From positions 124,001 through 188,000 of the forward strand of contig NZ_KQ948989.1 in NCBI RefSeq assembly GCF_001514265.1: a DNA stretch of 64,000 nucleotides, read 5' to 3'. The notes beneath the pieces were generated by a model. It did not search any database and was not told the DNA's origin. It worked only from the letters and a program-made list of their open reading frames with translations. Positions 1-7,383 of the stretch are shown one piece after another. This DNA comes from Streptomyces resistomycificus (lineage in GTDB: Bacteria > Actinomycetota > Actinomycetes > Streptomycetales > Streptomycetaceae). Position 1 is the stretch's first letter; every line of letters begins with the position of its first letter. Both the position numbers and the translations under genes were made by a program.

Positions 1-738
1 CGGCTGGCCCGTGGCAGCACCCAGGTCGTCGCGCACGCCGAACCGGACGCCGTACGCAAGGCACTGCGGACCCACGAGGGCGCGGCGGTCGTCGTGTCCG
101 ACACGGTCTTCTCCGTCGACGGCGACGCGGCCCCGCTGGCCGGGCTCGCCGAGGCGTGCCGGGCGCACGGCGCGGGGCTGGTGGTCGACGACGCCCACGG
201 CCTCGGTGTCCTCGGTGACGGCGGCCGCGGCGCCCCGCACGCGGCGGGACTCGCGGGCGCCGACGACGTCGTCGTGACGGTCACGCTGTCCAAGTCGCTC
301 GGCAGCCAGGGCGGGGCCGTCCTCGGCCCGGCCCGGGTGATCGACCATCTGGTCAACGCGGCCCGGACGTTCATCTTCGACACCGGTCTCGCCCCCGCGG
401 CGGCGGGTGCGGCCCTGGCCGCCCTGCGGCTGCTGCGCGGCGAGCCGCAGCGGGCGGCGCGGGCCCGCGCGGTGGCCGCCGAGCTGCACGCACGCCTGAG
501 CGCCGCGGGTCTGGAGGCGGTACGTCCGGACGCCGCGGTCGTCTCGGTGCGCGCACCGTCCCCGGAAGGGGCGGTGCGCTGGGCGGCCGACTGTCGTGCG
601 CAGGGGCTCGCCGTGGGCTGCTTCCGTCCTCCTTCCGTGCCCGACGGCATCTCCCGGCTGAGGCTGACGGCCCGCGCGGATCTCTCCGACGGGCAGATCG
701 AACGCGCTGTACGAGTGATCGGCGAGACGCGACCGTGA
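1..738 (+). CDS. bioF: 8-amino-7-oxononanoate synthase, C-terminal part (partial)
   Basis: The reading frame is open from the first base, so the N-terminus lies left of the window; 245 residues remain. BioF is a PLP enzyme that condenses pimeloyl-ACP/CoA with alanine in biotin synthesis. Visible family motifs are DDAHGLG (about residue 62 of the visible part) and the PLP-lysine motif TLSKSLGSQGG, with the lysine codon at 292-294. The C-terminal domain runs to the TGA at 736-738. The related alpha-oxoamine synthases (Kbl, HemA) share these motifs; the LSKSLGSQGG context and length to the C-terminus favour BioF. No partner biotin gene is visible because the operon extends off the left edge. Confidence 0.85.
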   Translation, partial: RLARGSTQVVAHAEPDAVRKALRTHEGAAVVVSDTVFSVDGDAAPLAGLAEACRAHGAGLVVDDAHGLGVLGDGGRGAPHAAGLAGADDVVVTVTLSKSLGSQGGAVLGPARVIDHLVNAARTFIFDTGLAPAAAGAALAALRLLRGEPQRAARARAVAAELHARLSAAGLEAVRPDAAVVSVRAPSPEGAVRWAADCRAQGLAVGCFRPPSVPDGISRLRLTARADLSDGQIERAVRVIGETRP

Positions 739-778
739 GTCGGCGTGCCACGGTCGGATGTCGCTCGACGAGGGGAAT

Positions 779-830
779 GGTCAGATGACGAGAGAAGCGG
801 TCAGATGACGAGGGAAACGGTCAGATGCGG
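779..830. repeat. Short 20-bp tandem duplication
   Basis: Two adjacent 20-bp copies (779-798 and 799-818) differ at two positions, and the first 9 bases of a third copy are the end of the DUF397 gene (819-827). The array lies between the ends of bioF and the DUF397 gene, so it looks like a local duplication of that gene's 3' end, stop codon included. Confidence 0.6.
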
Positions 831-1051
831 TCGACGGCGGCCGTGAAACCCGCCCAGCTCTCGGGGGAGAAGAGCAGCGCGGGTCCGGCCGGGTTCTTGG
901 AGTCGCGCACGGCGAGCAGTCCGCTCCAGCGGCCGACCGCCGGCCGAGCCGTCTCGACGCAGTTGTTGGCTCCCGTGCTGTAGCTGCTGCGCAGCCACCG
1001 TGGGCTGCGCAGATCGGTGCTGGAGGTTACGTGCCGAGGCAGTGCTGACAT
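821..1051 (-). CDS. DUF397 domain protein
   Basis: A 76-residue protein with the DUF397 signature: a W-x-x-S-S-Y-S-x-x-x-x-N-C-V-E block near residues 19-34, then VRDSKNPAGPALLF and a W-x-x-F motif. In Streptomyces these small proteins are almost always encoded next to a DUF5753 helix-turn-helix regulator, as here: the regulator ends 9 bases upstream on the same strand. Known relatives act in WhiJ-like developmental control, where the DUF397 protein is thought to be a partner or antagonist of the regulator. The molecular role in this strain is inference. Confidence 0.88.
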   Translation of the reverse strand: MSALPRHVTSSTDLRSPRWLRSSYSTGANNCVETARPAVGRWSGLLAVRDSKNPAGPALLFSPESWAGFTAAVDRI

Positions 1052-1060
1052 GGTGCCTCC

Positions 1061-1921
1061 TTACGCGCCGCCACCTATCGCGGCGATGTAATCCATCGAG
1101 TCCTCGGGCGAAAGGGCGTGGATCCGAAGGGCGTCGAAGGCCTCCGTGTAGGCCTGGAGGTCTTCTTTCCGTTCGAGGTAGAGGCTACTCGTCAAGTGGT
1201 CGAGAACAACCACATCCAGATCAGACGTGCGCGAAAATGAGAAGATAACGAAAGGCCCGGTGATGCCGATGTGCGCGCCGGCCGTGAACGGCAGTACCTG
1301 CAACCGCACTTGGGGCAGTCGCCCCGCCTCGACCAGCCGCGCCAGTTGGCGCGCCATGATGTCGGGTCCGCCGACCTCCCGGCGCAGCACGGCCTCGTCC
1401 AGGACGGCACTCAGCTCCAGCGGCGGATCCGAGCGCAGCACGTGCTGCCGGGCCAGACGCACTTCGACCAGCGCGTCCAGCTTCTCCTCGTCCAGCCCGT
1501 CCACCGCGGCCCGCGTCACCGCCCGGGCGTACTCCGGCGTCTGCAGCAGCCCGGGCACCACCGAGGTCTCCAGCGTGCGCATCGCACTCGCCTGCGACTC
1601 CAGGCTGATGAAATCCCGGTACGTCGGCGGCAGCACCCCTCGGTAGGCGTGCCACCAGTGGTGACGGCCACCGCCCTCGTGGGACCCCGCCAACACCATC
1701 AGGAACTCTCGCAGTTGGGGGTCGTGCACACTGTAGGCGTCGAGGAGTAACCGCACGTCGGTCGGTTTCACCCCGCTCGCGCCGGTCTCGATCCGGCTCA
1801 CCTTCGACTGGTGCCAGCCCACCAGCCGGGCCGCCTCACCACTCGTGAGCCCCGCACCGGTGCGCAGCGCACGCAGTTCGGCGCCCAGCTTCCGGCGGCG
1901 CACCGCGGGACCGTGCTGCAT
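1061..1921 (-). CDS. XRE-family regulator with DUF5753 domain (WhiJ-like)
   Basis: A 286-residue protein. An N-terminal helix-turn-helix (about residues 12-66, LGAELRALRTGAGLTSGEAA onward) is followed by the DUF5753 domain (about 95-275), the standard architecture of WhiJ-like regulators. The ATG at 1921 is chosen because AAGGAGTGA sits 6 bases upstream; the frame stays open further upstream but that part is not family-like. It is followed by its DUF397 partner and is divergent from an RsbW-type ATPase, the usual three-gene layout. Residue 58 (Leu) is encoded by TTA (1748-1750), which makes translation depend on the bldA tRNA and so on developmental stage. The ligand or partner of the DUF5753 domain is unknown. 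Confidence 0.9.
   Translation of the reverse strand: MQHGPAVRRRKLGAELRALRTGAGLTSGEAARLVGWHQSKVSRIETGASGVKPTDVRLLLDAYSVHDPQLREFLMVLAGSHEGGGRHHWWHAYRGVLPPTYRDFISLESQASAMRTLETSVVPGLLQTPEYARAVTRAAVDGLDEEKLDALVEVRLARQHVLRSDPPLELSAVLDEAVLRREVGGPDIMARQLARLVEAGRLPQVRLQVLPFTAGAHIGITGPFVIFSFSRTSDLDVVVLDHLTSSLYLERKEDLQAYTEAFDALRIHALSPEDSMDYIAAIGGGA
1748..1750 (-). other. In-frame TTA leucine codon (bldA control point)
   Basis: The complement of 1748-1750 reads TTA in frame with the regulator (codon 58, in the L-L-L run after PTDVR). In Streptomyces the only tRNA reading UUA is bldA. It is the only in-frame TTA I found in the genes of this window. Confidence 0.85.
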
Positions 1922-2135
1922 GGAGTCACTCCTTACTCCAACCGAGGCACCCAAATACGGTCTGCCGTCGTAGAGTTCACCGCTTCGAGCGACAGATATA
2001 TGCATATCTTGGTGGATCGCCACCCGTGACCGCCCCGGTAATGGCACTCTGGCGACGAAGCACCAGTCCGGGACCGTACTCGAACCGCCGCCCTCGTGTC
2101 GGACTCCGGTCCTGTGGGAAAGGGACGACGTCGCC

Positions 2136-2594
2136 ATGGCAGACCACCTGGAATCATCCGTCACTCTGCCGAGCGAACCCGCCTCGGTGTCCGCGGCCCG
2201 CTCCTACGTGCTCACCACCCTGGCGGAGTGGGGTCTGCCGGCGGACACCGAAGCCGCCGACACCATCCGGCTCATCGTCTCCGAACTCGCCACCAACGCC
2301 GTGCAGCACACCTTCGGACAGTCACCCACCTTCACGGTGGACATCGAACTCGACCGTGACGAACACCTGCGCATCGGTGTGACCGACAGCCACCCGCGCT
2401 TCCCGAAGCGGCTGCCCGCCGCCGTGCAGCAGGACAACGGCCGCGGCATGGTCATCATCCGCTGGCTGACCGCGGAGTGCGGCGGCAGACTCAGAGTCCG
2501 ACCCACCCGCGAGGGCGGCAAGACCGTCTCCATCGAGGTGCCGTGGACCGTACCGGCCGAGCCGGTGCCCGCGGCGGGGCAGCAGGAGCCGTAG
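2136..2594 (+). CDS. RsbW-like ATP-binding protein (anti-sigma type histidine-kinase fold)
   Basis: A 152-residue single-domain GHKL ATPase. The N-box is in IRLIVSELATNAVQH (about residues 45-60), followed by the G1-like VTDSHPR and the G2-like DNGRGMVIIRWLTAECG. Such proteins can bind or phosphorylate anti-anti-sigma factors, or act as partners of WhiJ-like regulators. It starts at ATG 2136 with a GAAAGGGA stretch upstream and is divergent from the XRE/DUF397 pair, 214 bases away. No sigma factor or antagonist is encoded nearby, so its target is unknown. Confidence 0.85.
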   Translation: MADHLESSVTLPSEPASVSAARSYVLTTLAEWGLPADTEAADTIRLIVSELATNAVQHTFGQSPTFTVDIELDRDEHLRIGVTDSHPRFPKRLPAAVQQDNGRGMVIIRWLTAECGGRLRVRPTREGGKTVSIEVPWTVPAEPVPAAGQQEP

Positions 2595-2980
2595 GCCCGC
2601 ACCCGCGCAGAGGGGGCCAGAGGGCGCCGGCGGCTCATGTGCGGCGGGCGCGGTGAAGAGCACCGCAGTCAGGAGGCCGGCAGGAGCGGGACGACGTACG
2701 TCGTGCGCTGGACCGGGCCCGGGGACGGGAAGAACCGGCGTGACGGCCGACGTCAACAGGAAGGCGAAGAGGAGCTGTACGCCCGTCTGGGTGACGCGCA
2801 GTTCCTGGAGGAGCTCCCGCAGTCGCGGTCGGCGCGCTCCAGCGGCGTCTCGCAGCGGGCGGTGTGGGGGCTGTGGTCGGCCATGGACGCGCGAGTGGAG
2901 TCCCGGTCCGTGTCACGCGCTCCGGAGGCCCCGGGAGGGGGCGGCGGCGGTCAGGTGGCCGCCACCCCCTTCCGGGTGGG
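2595..2980. other. Intergenic region without a convincing gene
   Basis: 386 bases between the ATPase gene and the convergent NlpC/P60 gene. One plus-strand frame (about 2757-2920) has high GC3 and a peptide of normal composition, but it has no ribosome binding site, no recognisable domain, and runs antisense into the hydrolase gene. I see no RNA gene or clear terminator. Confidence 0.5.
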
Positions 2981-3454
2981 TCACTTGACCCGGCCGTACC
3001 AGACGCTCTTGGTCCAGATCTTCTGCAGTCGCACCACGTCCCCGGTCTTCGGAGAGTGCCAGATCTTTCCCTTCCCGGCGTAGATGCCGACGTGGTAGAC
3101 GCTCGACCCCGAGTGGAAGAACACCAGGTCCCCGGCCTTGCGGCTCTTGGCGGAGATGTGGTGCGTCTTGTTGTACTGCTGGGCCGCAGTACGGGGCAGC
3201 TTCTTGCCGACCTTCTTGAACGAGTACAGAGTCAACCCGGAGCAGTCGAACCGCTTCGGTCCAGTGGCGCCGTACTTGTACGGGGAGCCCTTCTTGGACG
3301 CCGCGATCTTGAGTGCCTTCGTCGCCGGCGTGGCGGCCGCGGCGTCGGAGGCGACACCCGGGACCACGACGGAGCCGCCCACTGCGGCGATGGTGAGGGC
3401 CGAGGCCGTACCGGCCCGGACCATGAGCGACGGGACACGATTGAGCGCAGACAT
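2981..3454 (-). CDS. Secreted NlpC/P60 cell-wall hydrolase
   Basis: A 157-residue protein with an N-terminal signal segment (about residues 10-41, ending near SDAAAA) and one NlpC/P60 domain. The catalytic Cys71 is in RFDCSGLT, His121 in VYHVGIYAG and a third polar residue, His133, in KIWHSP. The family cleaves peptide stems of peptidoglycan, usually the D-Glu-meso-DAP bond. The ATG at 3454 is preceded by a GAAGGG element; an in-frame upstream extension lies inside the riboswitch and is rejected. The leader carries a ydaO (c-di-AMP) riboswitch, as for other Streptomyces cell-wall hydrolases such as rpfA, linking expression to nucleotide second messenger and turgor state. Confidence 0.92.
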   Translation of the reverse strand: MSALNRVPSLMVRAGTASALTIAAVGGSVVVPGVASDAAAATPATKALKIAASKKGSPYKYGATGPKRFDCSGLTLYSFKKVGKKLPRTAAQQYNKTHHISAKSRKAGDLVFFHSGSSVYHVGIYAGKGKIWHSPKTGDVVRLQKIWTKSVWYGRVK

Positions 3455-3463
3455 GCGCAACCC

Positions 3464-3655
3464 TTCGTCAGCCGCCTGTGAAGGATGACCTGTCGGATTC
3501 GGGCTGGCGAAGTTGCCCGGCCGCTGCTGCGGCTTCACCCCAAGGGCTGCTCGGCCCGGTCATGGCGTGACCGTTCCGGCGACCCGTCGTGCTTGGGTCC
3601 TCCACTCCTGCCGATCCACTCCTGTCGACCGGTCATCCGGGCGGCGGCAGGACTC
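3464..3655 (-). promoter_or_regulatory. ydaO-yuaA riboswitch (cyclic di-AMP)
   Basis: The minus-strand leader of the NlpC/P60 gene contains the conserved ydaO blocks in order: GGAGGACCCAAG, then GGGTGAA (complement of 3534-3540), then CCCGAATCCGACAG (complement of 3490-3503), then a GGCGG segment near 3470-3475 able to close the aptamer with GCCGCC near 3641-3648. The aptamer ends about 10-15 bases before the ATG, so control of translation start or of transcription read-through is possible. A GC-rich hairpin lies just 5' at 3673-3692. The boundaries are estimated by eye from the family consensus. Confidence 0.85.
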
Positions 3656-3895
3656 GGCGTCCGCCCGGATCGCCCCGCCGCTGCGGCGGGGTCTTGTCGT
3701 CAGTCAGGGATCTTGGCTCACGGATGTCCGAAATACCCAACGGAACCGGGGGTTTGTGTTGTTACTCACCACTCACCCGTTCGGGTGGACACCTGCTTGT
3801 TCGAAAGGCCGTTGAGGGGCTCAACGAGCCCCGGACCAGCGCCGGAACACCTCATTCCGCCCTCGGGCCACGCGCGTTGCGCAACCCTGAGGGTA
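3656..3895. other. Upstream region of the riboswitch transcript
   Basis: About 240 bases with no gene. It should hold the minus-strand promoter of the riboswitch transcript, but I cannot fix the -10/-35 boxes. Overlapping inverted repeats occur at 3811-3832 (GTTGAGGGGCTCAAC and GGGGCTC/GAGCCCC). Confidence 0.45.
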
Positions 3896-3935
3896 GCAAA
3901 AAAGTAGGCGCGCGTACTCCGATAGGGGGTACGCC
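3896..3935 (-). terminator. Intrinsic terminator of the clpP operon
   Basis: On the minus strand a GC-rich stem (GGCGTACC paired with GGAGTACGC, complement of about 3906-3934) is followed by a run of six T (complement of 3898-3903). A U-tract terminator is uncommon in such GC-rich DNA. It lies about 75 bases after the stop of the small gene that follows clpP. Confidence 0.65.
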
Positions 3936-4007
3936 TTTTGGTCCGTTTCGACGCCGGTCCGGACGCTTCGGCGGTGTGACGAGGTGTCCGGATCCGCTGT
4001 GGGTGCG

Positions 4008-4313
4008 TCAACTGTCGGAGCGTGGCGGCAGCGTGACCCGAGCCGTGCGACGCTCCCCGTCCAGCACGCGCAGCGCACGCGCCAGCGTGTCGGCGTGCAC
4101 CTCGCTCTCGCCCCGACGGTGCATCAGCGCGAGCGCGTCCCGCAGCTCGGCCGCCTTGCGGACCAGTGCCTGGGCGGCCCGCAGTCCGGCGTAGGTGTCA
4201 CCGTGGTGGGCCGGGTTGATCCGGCCGAGCAGGTCGACCACGTCGAGGTAACGGTCGATCAGTTCGCCCTCGGCGCGGGTCAGGGCGGGCAGCGGCGGCA
4301 GGTCCGGCACCAT
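4008..4313 (-). CDS. Small charged helical protein co-transcribed with clpP
   Basis: A 101-residue soluble protein, rich in Ala, Leu, Arg and Asp, predicted by eye to be mostly alpha-helical. It has no signal peptide and no motif I recognise. It begins 7 bases after the clpP stop on the same strand and ends before the terminator at 3896-3935, so the two genes form an operon. A role as ClpP accessory or adaptor is only a guess from position. Confidence 0.7.
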   Translation of the reverse strand: MVPDLPPLPALTRAEGELIDRYLDVVDLLGRINPAHHGDTYAGLRAAQALVRKAAELRDALALMHRRGESEVHADTLARALRVLDGERRTARVTLPPRSDS

Positions 4314-4320
4314 CGGTGGC

Positions 4321-4956
4321 TCACCCCTCGCCGGGCGTGGGGTGCGAGGCCTTGCGGCTCGGGATGAGCCGGTCCACCAGGCCGTACTCCACCGCTTCCG
4401 CCGCGGTGAGGATCTTGTCCCGCTCGATGTCCGCGTGCACCTGCTCGGGCGTGCGCCCGGTGTGGCGTACCAGCAGCTCCTCGAGGCGGGTGCGTGTGCG
4501 CGTCAACTCCGCCGCCTGGATGGCGAGATCGCTGGCCTGCCCCTCGACCGGCTCGGTGAGCGCCGGCTGGTGGATCACCATCCGCGCGCCCGGCAGCGCG
4601 AACCGCTTGCCCGGCGTGCCCGCGGCGAGCAGCACGGCGGCCGATGAGCCTGCCTGGCCCAGGCAGATGGTCTCCACGTCGCACGTCACGAACCGCAGCG
4701 TGTCGTAGATCGCCGACATCGCGCTGAACGTGCCGCCGGGGGAGTTGATGTACAGCGAGATGTCCCGGTCCGGGTCCCGGTGCTCGAGGTACATGAACTG
4801 GGCCATCACGTCATTCGCCGAGGTCTCGTCGATCGGCGCGCCCAGGAAGACGATCCGCTCCTCCAGGAGCTTCGAGTACGGATCCATCGTCCGCTTCCCC
4901 GAGGACGTGCGTTCGGTGAACTCGGGCAGGACGTGTCGGGCGGACGGTCGGGCCAT
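4321..4956 (-). CDS. clpP: ClpP-like serine protease subunit
   Basis: A 211-residue ClpP homologue. The start ATG at 4956 has AAGGAGGGG upstream; the frame is open far beyond it but without family similarity. Catalytic triad candidates are Ser104 in [11 protein letters not shown] (family form GQAASMG), His129 in MVIHQPAL and Asp180 in IERDK. The helix-forming oligomer segment SLYINSPGG is intact. The divergent sequence around the active serine suggests one of the extra Streptomyces ClpP paralogues, not the housekeeping ClpP1/P2. ClpP forms a barrel protease fed by ClpX/ClpC ATPases in the cytoplasm. No Clp ATPase is nearby. The promoter region is shared with the Phd-type antitoxin gene. Confidence 0.9.
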   Translation of the reverse strand: MARPSARHVLPEFTERTSSGKRTMDPYSKLLEERIVFLGAPIDETSANDVMAQFMYLEHRDPDRDISLYINSPGGTFSAMSAIYDTLRFVTCDVETICLGQAGSSAAVLLAAGTPGKRFALPGARMVIHQPALTEPVEGQASDLAIQAAELTRTRTRLEELLVRHTGRTPEQVHADIERDKILTAAEAVEYGLVDRLIPSRKASHPTPGEG

Positions 4957-4983
4957 GGGTACCCCTCCTTCGGCGTCTGTAAA

Positions 4984-5019
4984 AAATGTACAGGATGTAC
5001 GTGACGTTATGATGGGGGT
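4984..5019 (+). promoter_or_regulatory. Divergent promoter/operator between clpP and phd-like gene
   Basis: An AT-rich island carries two direct ATGTAC hexamers (4986-4991 and 4995-5000, 9-bp period) and a TATGAT -10 box at 5008-5013. The ATG of the antitoxin begins 6 bases after that box, which predicts a leaderless mRNA. The hexamers lie where a Phd-type autorepressor would bind and also overlap the clpP promoter. Confidence 0.6.
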
Positions 5020-5298
5020 ATGGCCTACGAGATTCCGGTGACGCAAGCCAGGGCTGAACTCGCCGACCTGATCAACCGGGTGGTGTACGGCGGTGAGCGG
5101 GTGGTCGTCACACGCCACGGCAAACCCCTGGTCGCCCTGGTCTCCGCCGCCGACCTCGAACGGCTGGAGGAACTCCAGGAGCCCGCTGAGGAACAGGTGG
5201 TCAGCGCGGTCTCCGCCGTCCGCGAGGTCGCGTCCGCTCCGCGCGAACAGCAGCGCTTCGGCATCGCGGCCCACCATCGCGGGCCCGGCGCGTCGTAG
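5020..5298 (+). CDS. Phd/YefM-family antitoxin, solitary
   Basis: A 92-residue protein whose first 55 residues match the Phd/YefM DNA-binding fold: [18 protein letters not shown], then [19 protein letters not shown] and DLERLEEL. The C-terminal third, the toxin-binding part in family members, is charged and flexible. No toxin gene (Doc, YoeB, PIN or RelE type) follows; the next 190 bases hold only hairpins. It probably represses its own leaderless promoter and may also affect the divergent clpP. Phd-type antitoxins are classical Clp substrates in other bacteria, which makes the pairing notable. It could instead be an orphan antitoxin that lost its toxin. Confidence 0.85.
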   Translation: MAYEIPVTQARAELADLINRVVYGGERVVVTRHGKPLVALVSAADLERLEELQEPAEEQVVSAVSAVREVASAPREQQRFGIAAHHRGPGAS

Positions 5299-5380
5299 GG
5301 GTTGTGTACTAACGTAGAGGGCGTAGAGGGCGTAGCCGTAGTGGAGACGTGAAGCCCTGCGCCGTCCGAAGGACGCCGAA

Positions 5381-5442
5381 ACCGTGCACCCCGTTCGCTG
5401 TAACGGAGTGCACGGTCGGATCGGCCCCGACCGGACGGGGCC
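5381..5442. terminator. Two consecutive hairpins, probable bidirectional terminator
   Basis: The first stem pairs ACCGTGCAC (5381-5389) with GTGCACGGT (5408-5416) and continues with CCGTT/AACGG. The second pairs GGCCCCG (5423-5429) with CGGGGCC (5436-5442). They lie between the convergent phd-like gene and the membrane protein gene. Confidence 0.7.
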
Positions 5443-5486
5443 CGCGGAGCCCAGGCGGCGTCGCGCGCTCGGCCGGTCGGTGAGGG

Positions 5487-6521
5487 TCAGCCGACGGTCA
5501 GCGGCTCCCGGCCCGGGGCGGGGGCGGCGTCCGGAGCCTCCGCGCGTGTCCTGAGCGCGTTCCCGAGCAGTACGGCGCCCAGGCCCAGTACGGCCCACCA
5601 GGTCAGCGTCAGGAGCGGGCCGGTCGCCGCCGCGCCGTCGAAGAACGACACCGAGCGCAGCAGGGTGGTTCCCGCGCCCGGCGGCAGCCACTGGCCGATC
5701 GTCCCGACCGGCTCGGGCAGCATCTGCGGTGCGGTGGCCGCGCCGGAGAACGGGTTGCCGATCAGCATCACCGTGCCGGCCGCGATCGCGATGCCGGCCT
5801 GACCCAACAGGGCGGCCAGCCCCGCCACCGCCGCGCTCACGGCGAGCGTCGACAGGGCGAAGGCGCCGGCCTCGGCCCACCAGTTGCCGGTGAGCGCGTC
5901 GAGCCAGCTGTGCGAGATCGCGGCCGCCGCCAGGCCGACCAGGGCCGCGGCCCCGGCGAGCGCGCCGACGGCACGCAGGCCGCGCAGCCCCGCCAGCGTG
6001 ACCGCCGACCCCGCCGCGATGCCGGCCAGGGCGAGGGGCAGCACGCTTCCGTTCAACGCCGAGCCCCGCGGATCCGCCTCGGGAGCGGGCACCACGTCGA
6101 CCGTCCTGACCTGTGCCCCGGTCTCGCCGGCCTGCGCGGTCACCGTCTGCTGGAGCAGTTGGGCGACGAAGGGGCTCGCCGCGGAGGCGGTCAGCAACTC
6201 GCTGCCCTGGGCGGAGACGACGATCGCGCCGTATACGGTCCGGTCCTCGACGGCGTCCCGGGCGGCGGCCGCGTCGGCGTAGCGGTGGATCTCGAACGCG
6301 CCCTCGTGCCGGGCCAGTCGCTGCTCCAACTGGGACGTCGCGGTGGCGGGCCCCGCCACGCCGAGCGGCAGGTCACGGGGTGCGGTGCGAGCCGCGGGCC
6401 AGGCGAAGGCCCACAGGGCGAGCGCCGCGAGCAGGGGTGCCATGACCACCACGGCGACCATGCGACGGCCGTGCGGGTGGGTCGGCCTCGGCTCGGCCCG
6501 GGTGGCGGAGGGGGTGGACAT
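5487..6521 (-). CDS. Membrane protein, ABC-2/YhgE-Pip-like permease domain
   Basis: A 344-residue protein with an N-terminal transmembrane helix (about 21-44), a long extracytoplasmic segment (about 45-155) and a C-terminal group of four to five membrane helices, ending in a cytoplasmic tail. This layout (one helix, large loop, helix bundle) matches the YhgE/Pip and ABC-2 permease-like proteins found beside TetR regulators in actinobacteria. The start ATG has GAGGAG 8 bases upstream. The divergent TetR gene and an operator copy at 6634-6657 suggest repression by that TetR. The transported substrate is unknown. Confidence 0.75.
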   Translation of the reverse strand: MSTPSATRAEPRPTHPHGRRMVAVVVMAPLLAALALWAFAWPAARTAPRDLPLGVAGPATATSQLEQRLARHEGAFEIHRYADAAAARDAVEDRTVYGAIVVSAQGSELLTASAASPFVAQLLQQTVTAQAGETGAQVRTVDVVPAPEADPRGSALNGSVLPLALAGIAAGSAVTLAGLRGLRAVGALAGAAALVGLAAAAISHSWLDALTGNWWAEAGAFALSTLAVSAAVAGLAALLGQAGIAIAAGTVMLIGNPFSGAATAPQMLPEPVGTIGQWLPPGAGTTLLRSVSFFDGAAATGPLLTLTWWAVLGLGAVLLGNALRTRAEAPDAAPAPGREPLTVG

Positions 6522-6537
6522 GAGCTGGACTCCTCGG

Positions 6538-6625
6538 GTTGGTCGGTTGGTTCGGGTTGGGCTGGTTCGGGTCGGGCTGGTTCGGGGCGGTTACCTCGGG
6601 TCGGTCGGGTCGGTCGGGTTCGGCG
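6538..6625. repeat. G-rich short tandem repeats in the leader of the membrane protein gene
   Basis: Two adjacent 15-bp units (6558-6572 and 6573-6587, GGGCTGGTTCGGG core) are flanked by further GGTCGGT/GGTTCGG units. The tract falls in the presumed 5' untranslated region of the minus-strand gene. Confidence 0.6.
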
Positions 6626-6633
6626 AGGCTAAA

Positions 6634-6657
6634 AAGAAGGATCGTTCGTTTTAGGTT
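6634..6657. promoter_or_regulatory. TetR operator, copy 1
   Basis: 24-bp element differing from the copy at 6690-6713 at one base. The core is AAGGATCGTTCGTTTT. It is close to the promoter of the divergent membrane protein gene. Confidence 0.65.
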
Positions 6658-6684
6658 CCCTCACCGTCCCGCCGTCTCGGATCC

Positions 6685-6720
6685 TTGTCAAGAAGGAACG
6701 TTCGTTTTAGGTTGGGGACC
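6685..6720 (+). promoter_or_regulatory. tetR promoter with operator copy 2
   Basis: A -35 TTGTCA (6685-6690) and a -10 TAGGTT (6709-6714) are 18 bases apart; operator copy 2 (6690-6713, core AAGGAACGTTCGTTTT) fills the spacer. The ATG at 6721 is at the expected start of transcription, so the mRNA is probably leaderless and the gene self-repressed. Confidence 0.6.
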
Positions 6721-7371
6721 ATGGCCCGCGTATCCCAGCAGCACCTCGACGCCCGCCGCCGCCAGATCCTCGACGGCGCCGCGGTGTGCTTCGCCCGCAA
6801 CGGCTTCCACGCCACGTCCATGCAGGACGTGCTGAAGGAGGCCGATCTCTCCGCCGGAGCGGTCTACCGCTACTTCAGCGGCAAGGAGGAGCTGATCGCC
6901 GCGATCGTCGGCGAGGTGCTCGACGCGGTCCGGGAAGCCTTCGAGGGTGCCGCGCGGGAGGATCCGCCCCAGCCGCCGGACGTGCTGGTCGGCGCCGTGC
7001 TGGGACGGACCCTCGCCATGAAGGCGCCGCTGACCGTCGACGGGGAGGCGGCCTTCCCGCGACTCATCGTCCAGGTGTGGGCCGAGACCATCCGCAACCC
7101 GGAACTGGCGGCCACCCTGCGCGACGGGTACGCCGCGGTGGGCGCGGCCTGGGAGCGGGTGGTGGTGGCGTACCAGGACGCCGGGATGATGCGGGCGGAC
7201 CTGCCCGCGGAGCATGTCGCGCGCACCATGATCGCGGCCGTCCAGGGATTCGTCGCACAGCAGCCGCTGCTGGGGCCGGCTCCGGTCGAGGTCCTCCAGA
7301 ACGGCCTACGCGCGTTGATGAGCATGACGCCCCCCCGGGCAGCGGACCTGAACGGATCACGGCACGGTTAA
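6721..7371 (+). CDS. TetR-family transcriptional regulator
   Basis: A 216-residue TetR protein. The helix-turn-helix is in residues 12-58 (RRQILDGAAVCFARNGFHAT, then ADLSAGAVYRYFSGKEELI), and the rest is a helical ligand-binding domain. The ATG at 6721 is preferred over an in-frame ATG at 6685, which lies inside the promoter. It probably controls itself and the divergent membrane protein through the two matching operators at 6634-6657 and 6690-6713. The inducer is unknown. Confidence 0.9.
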   Translation: MARVSQQHLDARRRQILDGAAVCFARNGFHATSMQDVLKEADLSAGAVYRYFSGKEELIAAIVGEVLDAVREAFEGAAREDPPQPPDVLVGAVLGRTLAMKAPLTVDGEAAFPRLIVQVWAETIRNPELAATLRDGYAAVGAAWERVVVAYQDAGMMRADLPAEHVARTMIAAVQGFVAQQPLLGPAPVEVLQNGLRALMSMTPPRAADLNGSRHG

Positions 7372-7383
7372 CGTGCCTGAAAC
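7368..7383 (+). promoter_or_regulatory. GlnR-like box upstream of the urease operon
   Basis: TTAAC-N6-GAAAC matches the Streptomyces GlnR consensus (gTnAC-N6-GaAAC) at 9 of 10 positions. It overlaps the stop codon of the tetR gene and lies 100 bases before ureA. A possible -10 TAGCCT follows at 7394-7399. GlnR control of urease genes is known in S. coelicolor. Confidence 0.6.

Noticed and set aside
2637..3083. Plus-strand frame in the gap before the NlpC/P60 gene, with high GC3 near 2757-2920
   Set aside because: No ribosome site, no domain, and its 3' part runs antisense through a clear hydrolase gene. It could be a gene remnant, but evidence is insufficient.
3785..3806. LexA-like box (GGACACCTGCTTGTTCGAAA) in the riboswitch promoter region
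   Set aside because: Only one half-site (GTTC) fits; the spacing to a second half-site is wrong.
5299..5380. Possible toxin gene after the Phd-like antitoxin
   Set aside because: No open frame of toxin size with a start site is present before the terminator hairpins.
4957..5880. N-terminal extension of the ClpP frame to 519 codons
   Set aside because: The extension crosses the antitoxin gene and the terminator hairpins; the ATG at 4956 has a strong ribosome site and matches the family start.
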